From assembly GCA_964353455.1 (NCBI GenBank), contig CAYGWP010000067.1:1-33395 (forward strand): a DNA stretch of 33,395 nt. Direction: 5' to 3'. Source of the stretch: CAYGWP01 sp964353455 (GTDB lineage Bacteria; Planctomycetota; Phycisphaerae; FEN-1346). The notes beneath the pieces are model-generated. The model was not told the DNA's origin and did no database searches. It saw only the letters and a list, made by a program, of their open reading frames with translations. Numbering within the stretch: position 1 is the stretch's first letter; every line of letters begins with the position of its first letter. Both the position numbers and the translations under genes were made by a program. Of the stretch, positions 1-8,087 are shown in pieces.

Positions 1-50
1 GTGTGGCACGCCCGCCCTCGGGCGTGCACAGCCGGGGGCGGCTGTGCCAC
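1..50. repeat. Nested inverted repeat at window edge
   Basis: Two adjoining palindromes: a stem of GCACGCCCG and CGGGCGTGC, then CACAGCC and GGCTGTG. The outer ends GTGGCAC and GTGCCAC are also complementary. It resembles the palindromic fillers between other genes of this window. Function unknown. Confidence 0.5.
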
Positions 51-77
51 TTGATTCGCCGCCGCCGCGCCGATAGC

Positions 78-692
78 ATGTCTCCGGCGAAAACGATGCG
101 GATCATTGCGGGCTTCCATCGCGGGCGGCAAATTGATGCGCCGGAGGGGCTGACCACCCGGCCGATGACCGACCGGGTGCGCGAGAACCTCTTCAACCTC
201 CTCGGCCCGGCGGTCGTCGATGCAGTGGCGCTGGACCTCTTCTGCGGAAGCGGGGCGCTGGGCATGGAGTCCCTCAGCCGCGGGGCGGCGTGGTGCACGT
301 TCGTGGATGCCGACCGCGCGGCCGTGGAAGCGGTCGAAACCAATTGCCGCCGCCTGGGTTTAGAGGAGAGGGCCAGGATCCTGCGGCGCGACTCCCTGAG
401 GCCCGGGCCGTGGATCGGCCCGCCGCGCGGGGGCGGATATTCAATCATATTTGTCGATCCGCCCTACCGGATGACGGCCGACCCGGACGGACGCCGGGGC
501 CTGGCCGAGATGATCGAGAAACTCCAGCGCCTGCACTGCATCGCGCCGGGGGCGACGGCCATGCTCCGCGTGGCACGCGGCACGCGGCACGAGTTGCCGT
601 GGCCGGGGTTCGACCTTGTCGATGCCCGGTCGTACGGTACGACCACGCTTTACCTGATGATGTATCGTTCTTCGGTCGAGCCGCGACCGTGA
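78..692 (+). CDS. rsmD: 16S rRNA (guanine(966)-N2)-methyltransferase RsmD
   Basis: Transfers a methyl group from S-adenosylmethionine to N2 of G966 of 16S rRNA during 30S assembly in the cytoplasm (family knowledge). The sequence shows the typical N terminus MRIIAG followed by GR and TTRPMTDRVRENLFNLL, the SAM-binding motif I DLFCGSGALGMES, and the catalytic DPPY motif near residue 127. Length of about 204 residues fits the family. The start is uncertain. ATG at 78 is used here, but the family start would fit ATG at 96 (MRIIAG) equally well, and the frame is open to 3. No strong ribosome binding site helps decide. The neighbour downstream is unrelated (DUF58), 70 bases away across a GC-rich palindrome. 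Confidence 0.93.
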   Translation: MSPAKTMRIIAGFHRGRQIDAPEGLTTRPMTDRVRENLFNLLGPAVVDAVALDLFCGSGALGMESLSRGAAWCTFVDADRAAVEAVETNCRRLGLEERARILRRDSLRPGPWIGPPRGGGYSIIFVDPPYRMTADPDGRRGLAEMIEKLQRLHCIAPGATAMLRVARGTRHELPWPGFDLVDARSYGTTTLYLMMYRSSVEPRP

Positions 693-762
693 GGTCGCGG
701 GTACGCTCATTACGAAGCACCCGCGACCTTGCGCTCGCGGCCCGAAACGGCGAGAGAAGCGA

Positions 763-1683
763 ATGACCCGAATCGACGCCTCAGCGCCGCAGTCGCGATA
801 TAAATATCTCGATCCCGACACCCTGCTTCGGCTGGGGAACCTGAACATCGTGGCGCGGTCGGCCGTCGAGGGGTTCATCTCGGGCCTCCACCGCAGCCCC
901 CATCACGGCTTCTCGGTCGAGTTCTCGGAGCACCGGCCTTACACCCCCGGCGACGAACTGCGGCACCTCGACTGGGTAGCCTACGCCAAGACCAACCGCT
1001 ACTACATCAAGCAGTACGAGCAGGAAACCAACCTGAGGTGCTACATCCTGCTGGACTGTAGCGGCTCGATGAACTACTCCAGCGGCCGCGGCCTCACGAA
1101 ACTGGAGTACGGTTCGTTCCTTGCGGCGACGCTGGCGTACCTTATGACGCGGCAGCAGGACGTGGTGGGTCTGGTGGCGTTCGACCACGAGATTCGGCTG
1201 CACATGCCGCCGGGCGGGTCGCCGGCCCACGTCAACGAGATGTGCAAGCGCCTGGAACTCATCAGGACCGGCGAAGTGACGAGCCTCGCCAAGCCGTTCC
1301 ACGACCTGGCGGAGATGATCAAGCGCAGGGGTCTCATCATCGTCATCAGCGACCTGTACGACGATGAGTCGGAGGTCATAAAGGCCCTGCGCCACTTCCG
1401 CCACAAGAAGCACGGATTGATACTCTTCCATACGTTTGACGCGGCGGAACTGGAGTTCCCCTTCTCGCGGCTCACCCAGTTCCTGGACCTCGAGACCCGC
1501 GAAAAGTACCAGGTTGACCCCAAGGCCGTACGCGAGGCGTACCTGGGGGAACTGCGGGCCTTCATCGACCGCTACAAGAAGGCGTGCTCCGACTCCGACT
1601 CCGAGTACGTGCTGACCGACACGAGCGTGCCGTACGGCTTCCTCCTCAGGTCGTACCTGGCGAGACGTCAACGCATGAAGTAG
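763..1683 (+). CDS. DUF58 domain protein with vWA-like metal site
   Basis: Member of the DUF58 family, which usually sits next to MoxR AAA+ ATPases and BatA-type membrane proteins and is thought to act with them in envelope-associated protein maturation or stress response. The protein is 306 residues. The family hallmark EHRPYTPGDELRHLDW is at about residues 57-71. A MIDAS-like DCSGS follows at residues 98-102, preceded by YILL, the first strand of a vWA-like fold. Later stretches IIVISDLYD and LILFHTFD fit further core strands. No signal peptide or membrane segment is visible, so it is probably cytoplasmic. It lies in line with the BatA-like gene at 1803. No moxR gene is in the window: rsmD occupies the position where it would often be found. 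Confidence 0.92.
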   Translation: MTRIDASAPQSRYKYLDPDTLLRLGNLNIVARSAVEGFISGLHRSPHHGFSVEFSEHRPYTPGDELRHLDWVAYAKTNRYYIKQYEQETNLRCYILLDCSGSMNYSSGRGLTKLEYGSFLAATLAYLMTRQQDVVGLVAFDHEIRLHMPPGGSPAHVNEMCKRLELIRTGEVTSLAKPFHDLAEMIKRRGLIIVISDLYDDESEVIKALRHFRHKKHGLILFHTFDAAELEFPFSRLTQFLDLETREKYQVDPKAVREAYLGELRAFIDRYKKACSDSDSEYVLTDTSVPYGFLLRSYLARRQRMK

Positions 1684-1700
1684 TTTAGTCCACTTTTAAC

Positions 1701-1719
1701 CGCGACCCAAAGGGTCGCG
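1701..1719 (+). terminator. Hairpin after the DUF58 gene
   Basis: A perfect 8-bp stem, CGCGACCC and GGGTCGCG, with an AAA loop begins 17 bases after the DUF58 stop. There is no T-run, so a terminator role is only possible. It may equally be one of the dispersed palindromes. Confidence 0.35.
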
Positions 1720-1737
1720 CGCGGGACCGGGCGAGGC

Positions 1738-1771
1738 TTTGCGCGGCGGGTCCGGAGACCCGCCGCGCAAA
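1738..1771. repeat. Dispersed palindrome, family A (GCGCGGCGGGTC)
   Basis: A perfect 15-bp stem, TTTGCGCGGCGGGTC and its complement, around a 4-base loop CGGA. The same core GCGCGGCGGGTC...GACCCGCCGCGC recurs at 13727-13754, in modified form near 13774-13802, and at 24600-24627. This is a dispersed repeat family in this genome. Confidence 0.8.
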
Positions 1772-1802
1772 GTGGCGCTGTAGCGTTAGTTACAGGCGGC
1801 GA

Positions 1803-4025
1803 ATGGATTTCATATCAACATACTGGGGTGTATGGCTGGCGGCCGCCGGCCTTTCGGCGGCCATACCGGTGATCATCCACATGATCCACACGGCCCGCGC
1901 GCCGGAGGTGCCGTTTCCGACGCTCAGGTTCCTGAAGACGGCGGCCGAGAAGACCGCCCGCCGCCGCCGCATAGAGAACATCCTCCTCATGATCCTGCGG
2001 ATGCTCCTGTTTGCGGCCCTCGCGATGGCCCTGTCGCGGCCGTTCCTCAAGGAGGCGTTCGGCCTGTTCGAGCAGCAGCAGGGCGCCGCCGTCATCATCC
2101 TCGACAACTCCTACTCGATGAACGTCCGCCAGGGCCAGGACACCCGGTTCTCGAAGGCCAAGCGCGAGGCCCGCGCGATCCTGGAATCGAAGTGGTATCC
2201 CACGCAGGCCGCCGTCCTGCTTACGAACGGCGGCACGCAGCCGGCCCCCGACCGCCTCATCGCCGACCGCGCGAAACTGTTTTCCAGCATCGACGGGGCA
2301 CAAATTTCCAGCGGCCGGGCCGACCTGGTAGGCACCATCCGCGCCGCCTACGCCCTGCTCGAAAAGGCCAACGCCGGCGAAAAACGCCTCTGGGTCCTCA
2401 CAGACCGGCAGGCGCTATCATGGGAAGGACTCCAGAAACTCGACGAGCCCAGGAAGCACCCCGAGATCCCCGTGGCCGTCATCCGCCCCACCGAGCCGTC
2501 GTTCACGAACGTGGCGATCACGGCGGCCGATGTGGTCTCGAAGATCAGCGCCGTCGGCATGCCCATCCGCATCGACGTCCAGGTCCGCAACAGCGGCCCC
2601 GCGCCCGAGAAGCGGAACGTCCTCCTCTTCGTTGACGACTTCGGCCAGGCACGCCAGAAGCAGCAGGCCGACCTGGAGTCGGCCGGCCAGGCGGGAAGCA
2701 GCCGCGCGGTCTCCTTCACGCACGTCTTCGACAAGCCCGGCCCGCACCGCGTGCTCGTGGCCCTTGAGGGCGGCGACTCGCTCGACATCGACAACTCGCG
2801 GCGCATCGCCATCCGCATCGCCGACCGCATCGCCGTCCTTCTCGTCAAGCAGCGGCAGGCGGATGTCGCGTTCCAGGACCCGAACTTCTATCTCGTCCGC
2901 GCCCTCGACCCGACCGGCGGCGGGCCCGAGTTCCCCTGGGCAATCAGGCCCGTCGAGACCACCGTCGAGACATTCGACCCGGCCACGCTCGACCAGTACG
3001 ACGCGGTTTTTCTGAACGGAGTCGGGGGCCTGAAGGCCGAGGCCGTGAAGGCCCTTGCGGCGTACGTTTCGCGCGGGCGGACCCTGGCGGTCTTCTGCGG
3101 CCCGCAGGTCGTCCCGGCCGAGTACAACAAACTCTTCCTGGACCAGATTCCGCAGCAGGGGGGCCTCTTGCCCGCGCGCCTCAAGGAGCGGACGGGCGAT
3201 GCCATCCTCAAGAATACCGTCGAGAAGGTCACCCAGGTGCTCGCCCAGTCGCCGTACCTGGAGGACCTGGTCGATACGGCCGAAGTGTATCAGGATATCC
3301 TCGTATATGAATATATCCGGACGGACGTGGCCCAGACCGACTCGGTTCTGGCGCGACTCAACTCGGGCGACCCGTTCCTCCTCTACAAGCCGTTCGGCGA
3401 GGGGCACGTACTCCTCTGCACCACCAGCGCCACGGCCGACTGGACGAACCTGCCCATCCGCAACCTCTTCCTGCCGCTGATGATGCGGATCGTCCATCTC
3501 GCGGCACGCAGCCACGGCCAGCGCACGAACCTGCTGGCCGGGCAGGCGTTCGAGATGAACCTGTACCCCGACGTCAAAGACGCCGCAACCGTCGAGGTTT
3601 CCGGCCCGCTCGGCCCCTCCGGCGAGACCGCCACCGAGCAGCGCGAGAGCAAGCCCTCCGAGGGCCGCGACATCTTCCGCTTCGAAAAGACCTGGAACCT
3701 CGGCTACTACATGTGGCGCGTCCCCCAGCGAGGACAGGTGAGCGGCATCTTCTGCACCAACCCCGACGGGGCGGAGTCGGACCTCGGCGAGGTCATCGAC
3801 GAAAGGCTCCGCGCCGACATCGGCGCGAGAGAGACCCACGTGGCGGCGAGCCTGGCGGACCTCGTCTCGCGCTTCGAGGACACCGCCCGCCGCGAGATCT
3901 GGCAGTACCTCCTCATGGCCTGCCTCATCCTGGCCGTCTGCGAGCCGCTCATCGCCAACTGGATGCGCCCCGACCGCCAACGCACCACCGCCCACCCCGT
4001 GAGCGGCCGCCGCAAGGCGGCGTAA
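1803..4025 (+). CDS. BatA-like membrane protein with vWA domain
   Basis: 740-residue membrane protein of the BatA/aerotolerance type, predicted to work with the DUF58 protein upstream. The N terminus carries the double-transmembrane BatA region: a hydrophobic segment at about residues 7-27 ending IPVIIHMIHTARA, then basic TARRRRIEN and a second segment at about 60-78. A vWA domain follows, with the metal-binding motif DNSYS at residues 101-105. The middle holds Ig-like beta-rich stretches and a glutamine-amidotransferase-like segment (about 370-560) of the kind seen in large planctomycete BatA homologues. The C terminus ends in one more membrane segment (YLLMACLILAVCEPLIANW) and a short basic tail. 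The start ATG was chosen because the first membrane segment begins just after it. The exact biological role is unproven. Confidence 0.88.
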   Translation: MDFISTYWGVWLAAAGLSAAIPVIIHMIHTARAPEVPFPTLRFLKTAAEKTARRRRIENILLMILRMLLFAALAMALSRPFLKEAFGLFEQQQGAAVIILDNSYSMNVRQGQDTRFSKAKREARAILESKWYPTQAAVLLTNGGTQPAPDRLIADRAKLFSSIDGAQISSGRADLVGTIRAAYALLEKANAGEKRLWVLTDRQALSWEGLQKLDEPRKHPEIPVAVIRPTEPSFTNVAITAADVVSKISAVGMPIRIDVQVRNSGPAPEKRNVLLFVDDFGQARQKQQADLESAGQAGSSRAVSFTHVFDKPGPHRVLVALEGGDSLDIDNSRRIAIRIADRIAVLLVKQRQADVAFQDPNFYLVRALDPTGGGPEFPWAIRPVETTVETFDPATLDQYDAVFLNGVGGLKAEAVKALAAYVSRGRTLAVFCGPQVVPAEYNKLFLDQIPQQGGLLPARLKERTGDAILKNTVEKVTQVLAQSPYLEDLVDTAEVYQDILVYEYIRTDVAQTDSVLARLNSGDPFLLYKPFGEGHVLLCTTSATADWTNLPIRNLFLPLMMRIVHLAARSHGQRTNLLAGQAFEMNLYPDVKDAATVEVSGPLGPSGETATEQRESKPSEGRDIFRFEKTWNLGYYMWRVPQRGQVSGIFCTNPDGAESDLGEVIDERLRADIGARETHVAASLADLVSRFEDTARREIWQYLLMACLILAVCEPLIANWMRPDRQRTTAHPVSGRRKAA

Positions 4026-4192
4026 GACCCTACCGTCTTACTTCCCCGTCAAGTGCAAGGCCGGATTTTGTTGGCGTGCAAACGTGCCTGTGGCCATATT
4101 ATGCTCACGGATCCGATGGAATTTTGCCCGCCATGGGCTGCACCGGGCCGCTTTAGCACATTGCAGGAGCATCCCAGACAAGGCGATACGCG

Positions 4193-4477
4193 ATGGCCCT
4201 TGTATTCGAATGGGACACCAAGAAGGCGCGGAGCAACCTCGCGAAGCATGGTATCTCTTTCGATGAGGCAAGTACGGCCTTTGGCGACCCGTTATCAATC
4301 ACCATCGGCGATCCGCTGCACTCGGAGCGCGAGGACCGGCACGTCTTGATTGGGTGCTCATTCGCGAATACACTGTTGGTAGTAGTTCACACGGAGCGGG
4401 GCGGCCGGATTCGCATCATCAGCGCAAGGCCGGCCACCAGACGAGAGAGGCTGCGGTATGAAGAAGTCGAACCGTGA
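4193..4477 (+). CDS. brnT: BrnT-family ribonuclease toxin
   Basis: 94-residue protein of the BrnT (DUF497) family. These are RelE-fold ribonucleases that stop translation under stress and are neutralised by BrnA. The family pattern is plain: FEWDTKKARSNLAKHGISF at the N terminus, FGDPLSI, then ERED.R.VLIG, and the C-terminal IRIISARPATRRER containing the conserved ISAR and basic residues tied to activity. The reading frame is complete and its 3' end overlaps the next gene by 20 bases, the usual BrnT-BrnA order. An AT-rich TATTAT at 4097-4102 could be the -10 element, though no good -35 lies at the right distance. Systems of this type are normally autorepressed by the antitoxin. Confidence 0.9.
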   Translation: MALVFEWDTKKARSNLAKHGISFDEASTAFGDPLSITIGDPLHSEREDRHVLIGCSFANTLLVVVHTERGGRIRIISARPATRRERLRYEEVEP

Positions 4478-4682
4478 TCCCGATATGTTGAGGGAATACG
4501 ATTTCAGCCGAGGCGTCCGCGGCAAGTATGCAAAACGGTACGCCCGGGGCGCCAACGTGGTGGTCATTGACCCCGACGTGGCCAAGTACTTCCCCGACCA
4601 CGAATCGGTGAACCAATCACTCCGAAGCCTCGTGTCTATTATCAGGAGGCGCGGGAAGATCCGGCATCGAGTTCGGCCGTAG
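4458..4682 (+). CDS. BrnA-like antitoxin
   Basis: 74-residue protein translated from an ATG inside the end of brnT. It carries the signature EYDFSRGVRGKYAKRYARG followed by NVVVIDPDVAKYFPDHESVN and LRSLV. This form is common beside BrnT toxins: a short N-terminal toxin-binding stretch followed by a ribbon-helix-helix DNA-binding domain. It should neutralise the BrnT protein and repress the operon. The 20-base overlap suggests translational coupling. Compared with typical members the C terminus is short and basic (RRRGKIRHRVRP). Confidence 0.82.
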   Translation: MKKSNRDPDMLREYDFSRGVRGKYAKRYARGANVVVIDPDVAKYFPDHESVNQSLRSLVSIIRRRGKIRHRVRP

Positions 4683-4730
4683 GCACGCCGCCTGCTCCGC
4701 CTCTTCTTTTCGCCTATCTTGCCTTTTCCT

Positions 4731-4768
4731 GTTTTCTCTGCGCTCTCTGCGGTCTCCGCGTTAAAAAG
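4731..4768. repeat. CTCTGCG-type intergenic repeat
   Basis: Tandem-like TCTCTGCGCTCTCTGCGG followed by TCTCCGCGTTAAAA, based on a TCTSYGCG unit of about 9 bases. Sequences like this are frequent intergenic filler in environmental bacterial genomes. It lies in the spacer before the kinase/methyltransferase gene, and the reading frame that runs through it is not taken as coding. Confidence 0.5.
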
Positions 4769-4853
4769 GAACGGCAGCGGCCGGGACGCAAAGCGCTTGA
4801 TTCTCGCCCAGCGGCCGCTATCCTGCGCGTTCCACGGGCTAGAGGAGTTGCGG

Positions 4854-6305
4854 GTGGCAGACCTTCGCTGGCATTTCGCCGCGGACGTGGACGAGACGCT
4901 ACAGGCCGCAATCATGGCGGCGTTTCGTCCGGCGGAGGCGCTGCGCCCGGCGCCGGGGGCGCCCAAGCGCGGCGTGGCCGGCCGCGCATACGGACTCCTG
5001 CCGGAAGAGGCCGTCCCCCTGCCCGTTTTCGTCAAGGTCTTCAGATACTCGCTCTGGAACCTCCTGTGGCGGCCCCTGGGCCGCCAGAGCACTGCCCGGG
5101 AATTCGAGAACGCCGTCCGGCTGCGCGAGATGGGCCTCCCCGTGCCGCGCCCCCTGGCGCTCGTTCACGAGCGCATCGCCGGCGGCGCGTGGCGAAGTTA
5201 CGTCTGCATGGAGTACCTCGCCGGGCGCCGGCCGCTGGCTGCGCTCCTTCGGCCAGCCGCAACGGCCGAGAACCAGTTGGAGCCGCTCGCCCTCCTTGTG
5301 GCGCGGCTGATCGTTGACCTGGCGGGCCGCGGCGTGTTGCACCGCGACATGCGGCCGGAGAACATCCTCGTTGCCCTCGACGAGCGCGGCGGCCCGCAAT
5401 CGGTCACGCCGATCGACCTCAGGCACACGGTTTTCACGCCCGGGCCTGCGCCGGAAGCGCTCGGGCGGATGCTCACCACGCTGATTGCGTTCCTGCTGGC
5501 CGACGGCGCCGACCGCCGCTGGGCGACGATGCTCGTGGAATGCGCCGCACGGATCGACCGCGAGGAGCAGCGGGGCCTCCTCCACGCGCCGGCCGTGGAG
5601 ATCGTCGAGCGTGCCCTTCGGACCGCCCGCGACCTTGTGGCCCGCGACGTGCGGAAAGGCCGCCGCCCGGCCTCATCCCTCGACCTCTTCGCCCGCCGCT
5701 ACGGGACGGCCGACGATGCCCGCAACTACCGCGACCGGCGGTTCGGGCGTTCGCGCCACGGGCGCAGGGTTGATGCCGCCGAGCGGCGCGGGCTTGAGAA
5801 GATGCTCTCGGAACTCCCGCTTCGCGGCCCCGCGCTCGATGTTCCGTGCGGCGCGGGGCGACTCGCCCCCATCCTGGCCGGGCGCTCGGACCACGTCTTC
5901 GGCGCGGACATCTCGGAAGAGATGCTGGGCCTTGCACGTGATGCCGCGCGCGAGTCGCGCCTGCCCTGCTCTTTCCTTGCGGCCGATGCGCGACGCCTGC
6001 CCTTTGCCGACGGCGCGGTTGACCTCGTGCTCTCGATGCGCCTCCTGCACCGCGTCACCAAGCGCGCCGAGAGAGTGGAAGTGCTCAAGGAACTTGCACG
6101 CGTGAGTCGAAAATGGATATTATTCTCTTTCTACAATCGGAATTCGTGGCGCGCAGTGCGCGACCGGCTCCGGGGCCGGTACGCCGGCGAGGCGGCCCAC
6201 ACCATCGCCGCCGAGGCCGAGGAGGCGGGCCTCCGGGTCGAGCGGGTCGTTCCGGCCGGCCTTCTGGAGCGCCAGACGCTGGTGCTGTGCAGCCGAAGTG
6301 TTTGA
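4854..6305 (+). CDS. LPS-kinase-like / SAM methyltransferase fusion protein
   Basis: 483-residue two-domain protein. The N-terminal half looks like a lipopolysaccharide (Kdo/WaaP-type) kinase with a eukaryotic-like kinase fold. FVKVF supplies the likely ATP-binding lysine (about K61), AREFENAVRL the helix-C glutamate, CMEYLAG the hinge, and VLHRDMRPENIL (H163-R164-D165, N170) the catalytic loop. IDLR (D188) replaces DFG. The C-terminal half (from about residue 315) is a class I methyltransferase with motif I LDVPCGAGRLAPIL, acidic ADISEEML, and DARRLPFADGAVDLVLSM. The start is GTG at 4854 because GAGGAG lies seven bases upstream. The frame extends to an ATG at 4719, but through a repeat. Substrates are unknown; a role in modifying a cell-surface lipid or sugar is inferred from the kinase family. 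Confidence 0.82.
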   Translation: MADLRWHFAADVDETLQAAIMAAFRPAEALRPAPGAPKRGVAGRAYGLLPEEAVPLPVFVKVFRYSLWNLLWRPLGRQSTAREFENAVRLREMGLPVPRPLALVHERIAGGAWRSYVCMEYLAGRRPLAALLRPAATAENQLEPLALLVARLIVDLAGRGVLHRDMRPENILVALDERGGPQSVTPIDLRHTVFTPGPAPEALGRMLTTLIAFLLADGADRRWATMLVECAARIDREEQRGLLHAPAVEIVERALRTARDLVARDVRKGRRPASSLDLFARRYGTADDARNYRDRRFGRSRHGRRVDAAERRGLEKMLSELPLRGPALDVPCGAGRLAPILAGRSDHVFGADISEEMLGLARDAARESRLPCSFLAADARRLPFADGAVDLVLSMRLLHRVTKRAERVEVLKELARVSRKWILFSFYNRNSWRAVRDRLRGRYAGEAAHTIAAEAEEAGLRVERVVPAGLLERQTLVLCSRSV

Positions 6306-6341
6306 GCAAGGCAACGTTTCCTCGGAACGGAGGCGAGACCC

Positions 6342-7259
6342 GTGGCCAAGTCGCTCCTGGTGGTTGGTTCGATCGCGCTGGACACGCTGCGGACGCCGTA
6401 CGGCGAGGTCGCCGATGAACTCGGCGGGTCGGCCACATACTTCTCGGTGGCGGCGTCGTTCTTCGCTCCGGTCCGCCTGGTGGGCGTGGTGGGCGAGGAC
6501 TTCCCGCCCGCCTTCCGCAAGGTGCTGGAGACGCGGCACATCGACACGGCCGGACTCCAGGTGGTGCGCGGCGGGAAGACTTTCCGCTGGCGCGGCTCGT
6601 ACCAGGGGGCGATGAACGAGGCCAAGACCGAGGAAGTGCTGCTGAACGTGTTCGGCGATTTCCGCCCGGCCATCCCGGCCGACTGGAAGGACACGCGACT
6701 GGTGTTCCTCGCCAACGGCAGCCCGGTCACCCAGGCGTCGGTCCTCGACCAGGTGGCGAAACCGGAACTGGTGGTGGCCGACACGATGAACCTCTGGATC
6801 GAGACGCAGCGCGCCGCCCTTGCGGCGCTCCTGCGGCGCGTTGACGGCCTCGTCTTGAACGACGGCGAGGCCCGCATGTTGGCCGGAGAGCAGAACCTCG
6901 TCTCGGCCGCCATGAAAATCCTCGCCATGGGACCGAAGTTCGTCGTCGTCAAGAAGGGCGAACACGGGGCCATCCTCGTCTCGAGCGCCGGCCCGCGGAC
7001 CATCTGCCCGCTGCCTGCATTCCCGAGCACGACCGTCCGCGACCCGACCGGCGCGGGCGACTCCTTCGCCGGCGGCATGATGGGGTACCTGACCACCGCG
7101 GGGGAATATGACTTCCCGCACCTGATGCGGGCCATGGCCTACGGAACGGTGACCGCCAGTTTCGCCATCGAGAACTTCGGCCTGCGGCGGTACGACACGC
7201 TCACCATCGACGAGATCGATCACCGGCTGCGCGAGTACCACGAGATGCTGGCGTTCTAG
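6342..7259 (+). CDS. PfkB-family sugar kinase
   Basis: 305-residue carbohydrate kinase of the ribokinase/PfkB family, which phosphorylates a sugar or nucleoside hydroxyl with ATP. The N terminus has the substrate-side glycines (GSIALDT and ELGGSATYFSVAASFF). The C-terminal signature DPTGAGDSFAGG is at about residues 234-245, with D240 as the predicted catalytic base, and VVKKGEHGAIL precedes it. The start is GTG, preceded by GGAGG at 6329-6333. The true substrate cannot be read from sequence: PfkB proteins with this GSIALDT start are often annotated as adenosine or ribokinase-like. It lies 36 bases after the kinase/methyltransferase gene and 44 before thpR, consistent with co-transcription. 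Confidence 0.9.
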   Translation: MAKSLLVVGSIALDTLRTPYGEVADELGGSATYFSVAASFFAPVRLVGVVGEDFPPAFRKVLETRHIDTAGLQVVRGGKTFRWRGSYQGAMNEAKTEEVLLNVFGDFRPAIPADWKDTRLVFLANGSPVTQASVLDQVAKPELVVADTMNLWIETQRAALAALLRRVDGLVLNDGEARMLAGEQNLVSAAMKILAMGPKFVVVKKGEHGAILVSSAGPRTICPLPAFPSTTVRDPTGAGDSFAGGMMGYLTTAGEYDFPHLMRAMAYGTVTASFAIENFGLRRYDTLTIDEIDHRLREYHEMLAF

Positions 7260-7303
7260 TTCCCGCGACGCTATACTGTCGCCGCACGCGTCGTGAGCAG
7301 AAA

Positions 7304-7888
7304 ATGGCCGAGACCGTCCGAACGTTCATCGCCATCGAGTTGCCGGAGCAAGTCCGCACCTACCTTGCCGATTGCCAGCAACGATTGAGGCGCTCGGGCG
7401 GCGATGTCCGCTGGGTCCGCCCCGACATCATCCACCTGACGCTGGTGTTCCTGGGCGAAGTGCCGGCAGAGATGCTGGCCGACCTGGAGAAGGCCGCCCG
7501 CGACGCGGTCGCGCGGTTCGGGCCGCTCACTCTCCGCGCCGCCGGGGCCGGACGGTTTCCGCCGAGGGGCCTGCCGCGCGTCATCTGGATCGGCATTGAG
7601 GAAACCACGGGCCGCCTGGCGGAACTCCAGAAGGCCCTCGCCGGGGCCACCGCCGCGTTCGCCGAGAAAGTGGAGGACCGGCCGTTCCAAGCGCACCTGA
7701 CTCTCGGCCGCGTGAAGAGCCCCAAAGGCGGCCGCGACCTTGCGGCGGCCGTCGATGCCATGACCGGTCAGACCGGCCCGACGTTCATCGCCCAGGCGGT
7801 GACAATCTTTAAGAGCGAGTTATCGCCCCAGGGGCCGACCTACACAGCGATTGCGGGAATCTCGCTCGGCTTTCACATAGAGACGTAG
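7304..7888 (+). CDS. thpR: RNA 2',3'-cyclic phosphodiesterase ThpR
   Basis: 194-residue member of the LigT/ThpR 2H phosphoesterase family, which opens 2',3'-cyclic phosphates on RNA ends and was first described as a 2'-5' RNA ligase. Both catalytic HxTx motifs are present: HLTL at residues 44-47 and HLTL at 131-134. The N terminus RTFIAIELPE is typical. The family often lies immediately before recA, as here. TATACT at 7272-7277 in the short upstream gap could be a -10 element, but no convincing -35 was found. The stop codon sits inside a large inverted repeat. Confidence 0.93.
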   Translation: MAETVRTFIAIELPEQVRTYLADCQQRLRRSGGDVRWVRPDIIHLTLVFLGEVPAEMLADLEKAARDAVARFGPLTLRAAGAGRFPPRGLPRVIWIGIEETTGRLAELQKALAGATAAFAEKVEDRPFQAHLTLGRVKSPKGGRDLAAAVDAMTGQTGPTFIAQAVTIFKSELSPQGPTYTAIAGISLGFHIET

Positions 7889-7943
7889 GGTGCGTGCTCT
7901 GCACGCACGCGGCGCGATGGTGCGTGCAAAGCACGCACCCTAC
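7885..7943. repeat. 24-bp inverted repeat overlapping the thpR stop
   Basis: Arms 7885-7908 and 7920-7943 pair over 24 bases with one mismatch around an 11-base loop. Each arm carries GTAGGGTGCGTGC, and the inner part is itself palindromic (GTGCGTGC...GCACGCAC). The left arm contains the thpR stop codon. RNA from this segment would form a very stable hairpin that could end or protect the upstream transcript. Confidence 0.85.
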
Positions 7944-8001
7944 GGTAGTTATTCAGCCGCCGCGCTTGCGCGGCGCGTGTAAGATTTCGTACGGATTCTT
8001 C

Positions 8002-8030
8002 TTGGCGCGCCCGTCGCCACTCGGTAATCT
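8002..8030 (+). promoter_or_regulatory. Possible sigma70-type promoter for recA
   Basis: TTGGCG and TAATCT separated by 17 bases, about 58 bases before the recA start codon. The elements match the consensus only partly. No convincing LexA-type operator was recognised between them and the gene. Confidence 0.4.
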
Positions 8031-8087
8031 GTTAGGGTAATGTACGGGTTGGCGACAAGCACGCACCACAGCGAAGGAGCATGGATC

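Noticed and set aside
2418..3995. 525-codon open frame on the minus strand
   Set aside because: Antisense shadow of the BatA-like gene; composition biased, no domain motif.
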